A stretch of DNA of 40,601 nt from assembly GCA_020697135.1 (NCBI GenBank), contig JAJFBM010000010.1, positions 1 to 40,601 of the forward strand, given 5' to 3'. How positions within the stretch are numbered: the first letter of the stretch is position 1; every line of letters starts with the position of its first letter. The notes under the pieces are model-generated. The model was not told where the DNA came from, searched no databases, and saw only the letters and a program-made list of their open reading frames with translations. The DNA is from Rickettsiaceae bacterium (GTDB lineage: Bacteria; Pseudomonadota; Alphaproteobacteria; Rickettsiales; Rickettsiaceae). Below, one piece after another: positions 40,056-40,601 of this stretch. Position numbers and translations under genes: made by a program.

Positions 40056-40256
40056 TTACTTTCCTATATTTAAAAGCAGTTGTACAAGACTATGTATTCC
40101 TAAGTCACAAATTAAAAAGAAGAAACTAAACACAAATATTACAACTACAACTAAAGCTGTTGACATTAATAACTCACGTCTGTCAGGCCATACTACTTTA
40201 AAGGCTTCTTGCTTTACTTGTTCGTAAAATCTAAAAATTTTTGTTTGTTTTAACAT
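40056..40256 (-). CDS. secE: Preprotein translocase subunit SecE
   Basis: A short 66-residue SecE with one membrane helix (~31-53, STALVVVVIFVFSFFFLICDL), as in most non-enteric bacteria. The amphipathic segment EAFKVVWPDRRELL before it is the conserved SecY clamp contact. The start at 40256 is chosen because the longer frame to 40373 runs through the tRNA-Trp gene and yields a tRNA-shadow peptide. It is 17 bases after tRNA-Trp. Confidence 0.95.
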   Translation of the reverse strand: MLKQTKIFRFYEQVKQEAFKVVWPDRRELLMSTALVVVVIFVFSFFFLICDLGIHSLVQLLLNIGK

Positions 40257-40273
40257 CTTTTTACCAAAATCAA

Positions 40274-40349
40274 TGGCAGGAGCGACAGGCATCGAACCCG
40301 CAACCTCCGGTTTTGGAGACCGGCGCTCTACCAATTGAGCTACACTCCT
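40274..40349 (-). tRNA. tRNA-Trp (anticodon CCA)
   Basis: A complete cloverleaf on the minus strand. Acceptor AGGAGTG pairs with CGCTCCT, the anticodon stem CCGGT/ACCGG encloses CTCCAAA with anticodon CCA, and the T loop is GTTCGATGC. The 3' CCA is encoded. Its place between tuf and secE is conserved in many bacteria. Confidence 0.98.
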
Positions 40350-40460
40350 ATCATAAATTAATCTCAAAATCAAGATTAATTTTATCTAAATCATGTCATC
40401 TATAGATAATAACCTTAGTTTTTAATGGTTAGCTCTATAGAATTATAAAATTCATATAAT

Positions 40461-40488
40461 AAAAGGGTTGGTTTGATCCAACCCTTTT
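40461..40488 (-). terminator. Terminator of tuf
   Basis: AAAAGGGTTGG and CCAACCCTTTT pair perfectly over 11 bases around six unpaired bases; on the minus strand it is followed by TTTTATTATAT. It lies 14 bases after the tuf stop, so tRNA-Trp and secE need their own promoter; I found no convincing one in 40350-40460. Confidence 0.88.
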
Positions 40489-40502
40489 GGTACTTATTAA
40501 AC

Positions 40503-40601
<99 letters not shown>

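Noticed and set aside
40257-40373. N-terminal extension of SecE through 39 upstream codons
   Set aside because: The extension (DRSVAQLVERRSPKPEV...) is the well-known translation shadow of a tRNA gene; the tRNA-Trp occupies 40274-40349.
40350-40460. Promoter for tRNA-Trp-secE
   Set aside because: Several -35- or -10-like words exist, but none form a pair with acceptable spacing.

Overview
The window is AT-rich bacterial DNA that reads as an obligate intracellular alphaproteobacterium of the order Rickettsiales. Evidence: the 5' end of a 16S rRNA gene of Rickettsia-like type; an isc operon with two tandem cysteine desulfurase genes; the linear order tuf - tRNA-Trp - secE - nusG - rplKAJL - rpoBC; tilS-ftsH; a DUF2610 protein; a MaeB-type malic enzyme; and ~95-145 bp intergenic palindromes like the palindromic elements known from Rickettsia. 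The sequence alone does not fix the genus or family.

Layout. 1-0.7 kb: start of the 16S gene (minus strand, cut by the window edge) with a near-consensus promoter. 0.7-9.2 kb: single genes and small groups: an M23 murein endopeptidase, a peptide-deformylase-like protein, a HAD-IIA hydrolase, an orphan protein with weak ankyrin-like segments, malic enzyme plus anhydro-MurNAc kinase, and a convergent alpha/beta hydrolase. 9.3-16.8 kb: the Fe-S assembly operon iscR, a second desulfurase, iscS, iscU, iscA, hscB, hscA, fdx, followed by a membrane-anchored DUF2125-like protein. 17-22.1 kb: tRNA-Ala, a divergent malate/lactate dehydrogenase, DUF2610, tilS, ftsH. 22.2-28.4 kb: an accessory block: a SnoaL-like protein, a cyclase-family hydrolase, a GrpB-GNAT fusion, a 462-residue orphan with its own strong promoter, and a TetR regulator diverging from a VOC protein and a Bcr/CflA-type MFS pump. 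28.5-40.6 kb: the RNA polymerase/ribosomal protein cluster on the minus strand, ending in the 3' end of tuf.

How the parts work together. The core blocks are ordinary housekeeping: Fe-S cluster building under an IscR-type sensor, transcription and translation, protein quality control, and wall turnover and recycling (M23 plus AnmK). The accessory block looks like a small export/detoxification set. A perfect 12-bp inverted repeat lies across the promoter of the VOC-MFS side, which fits local TetR repression.

Most notable non-coding signals: four long imperfect palindromes (two flanking the deformylase gene, one touching the start codon of the dehydrogenase gene, one between rpoB and rpoC) that share a core and appear to be one diverged family; a long hairpin and a pair of competing stems between rplL and rpoB; and two G9 tracts inside iscS and hscA. 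I see no CRISPR array, insertion sequence or prophage.
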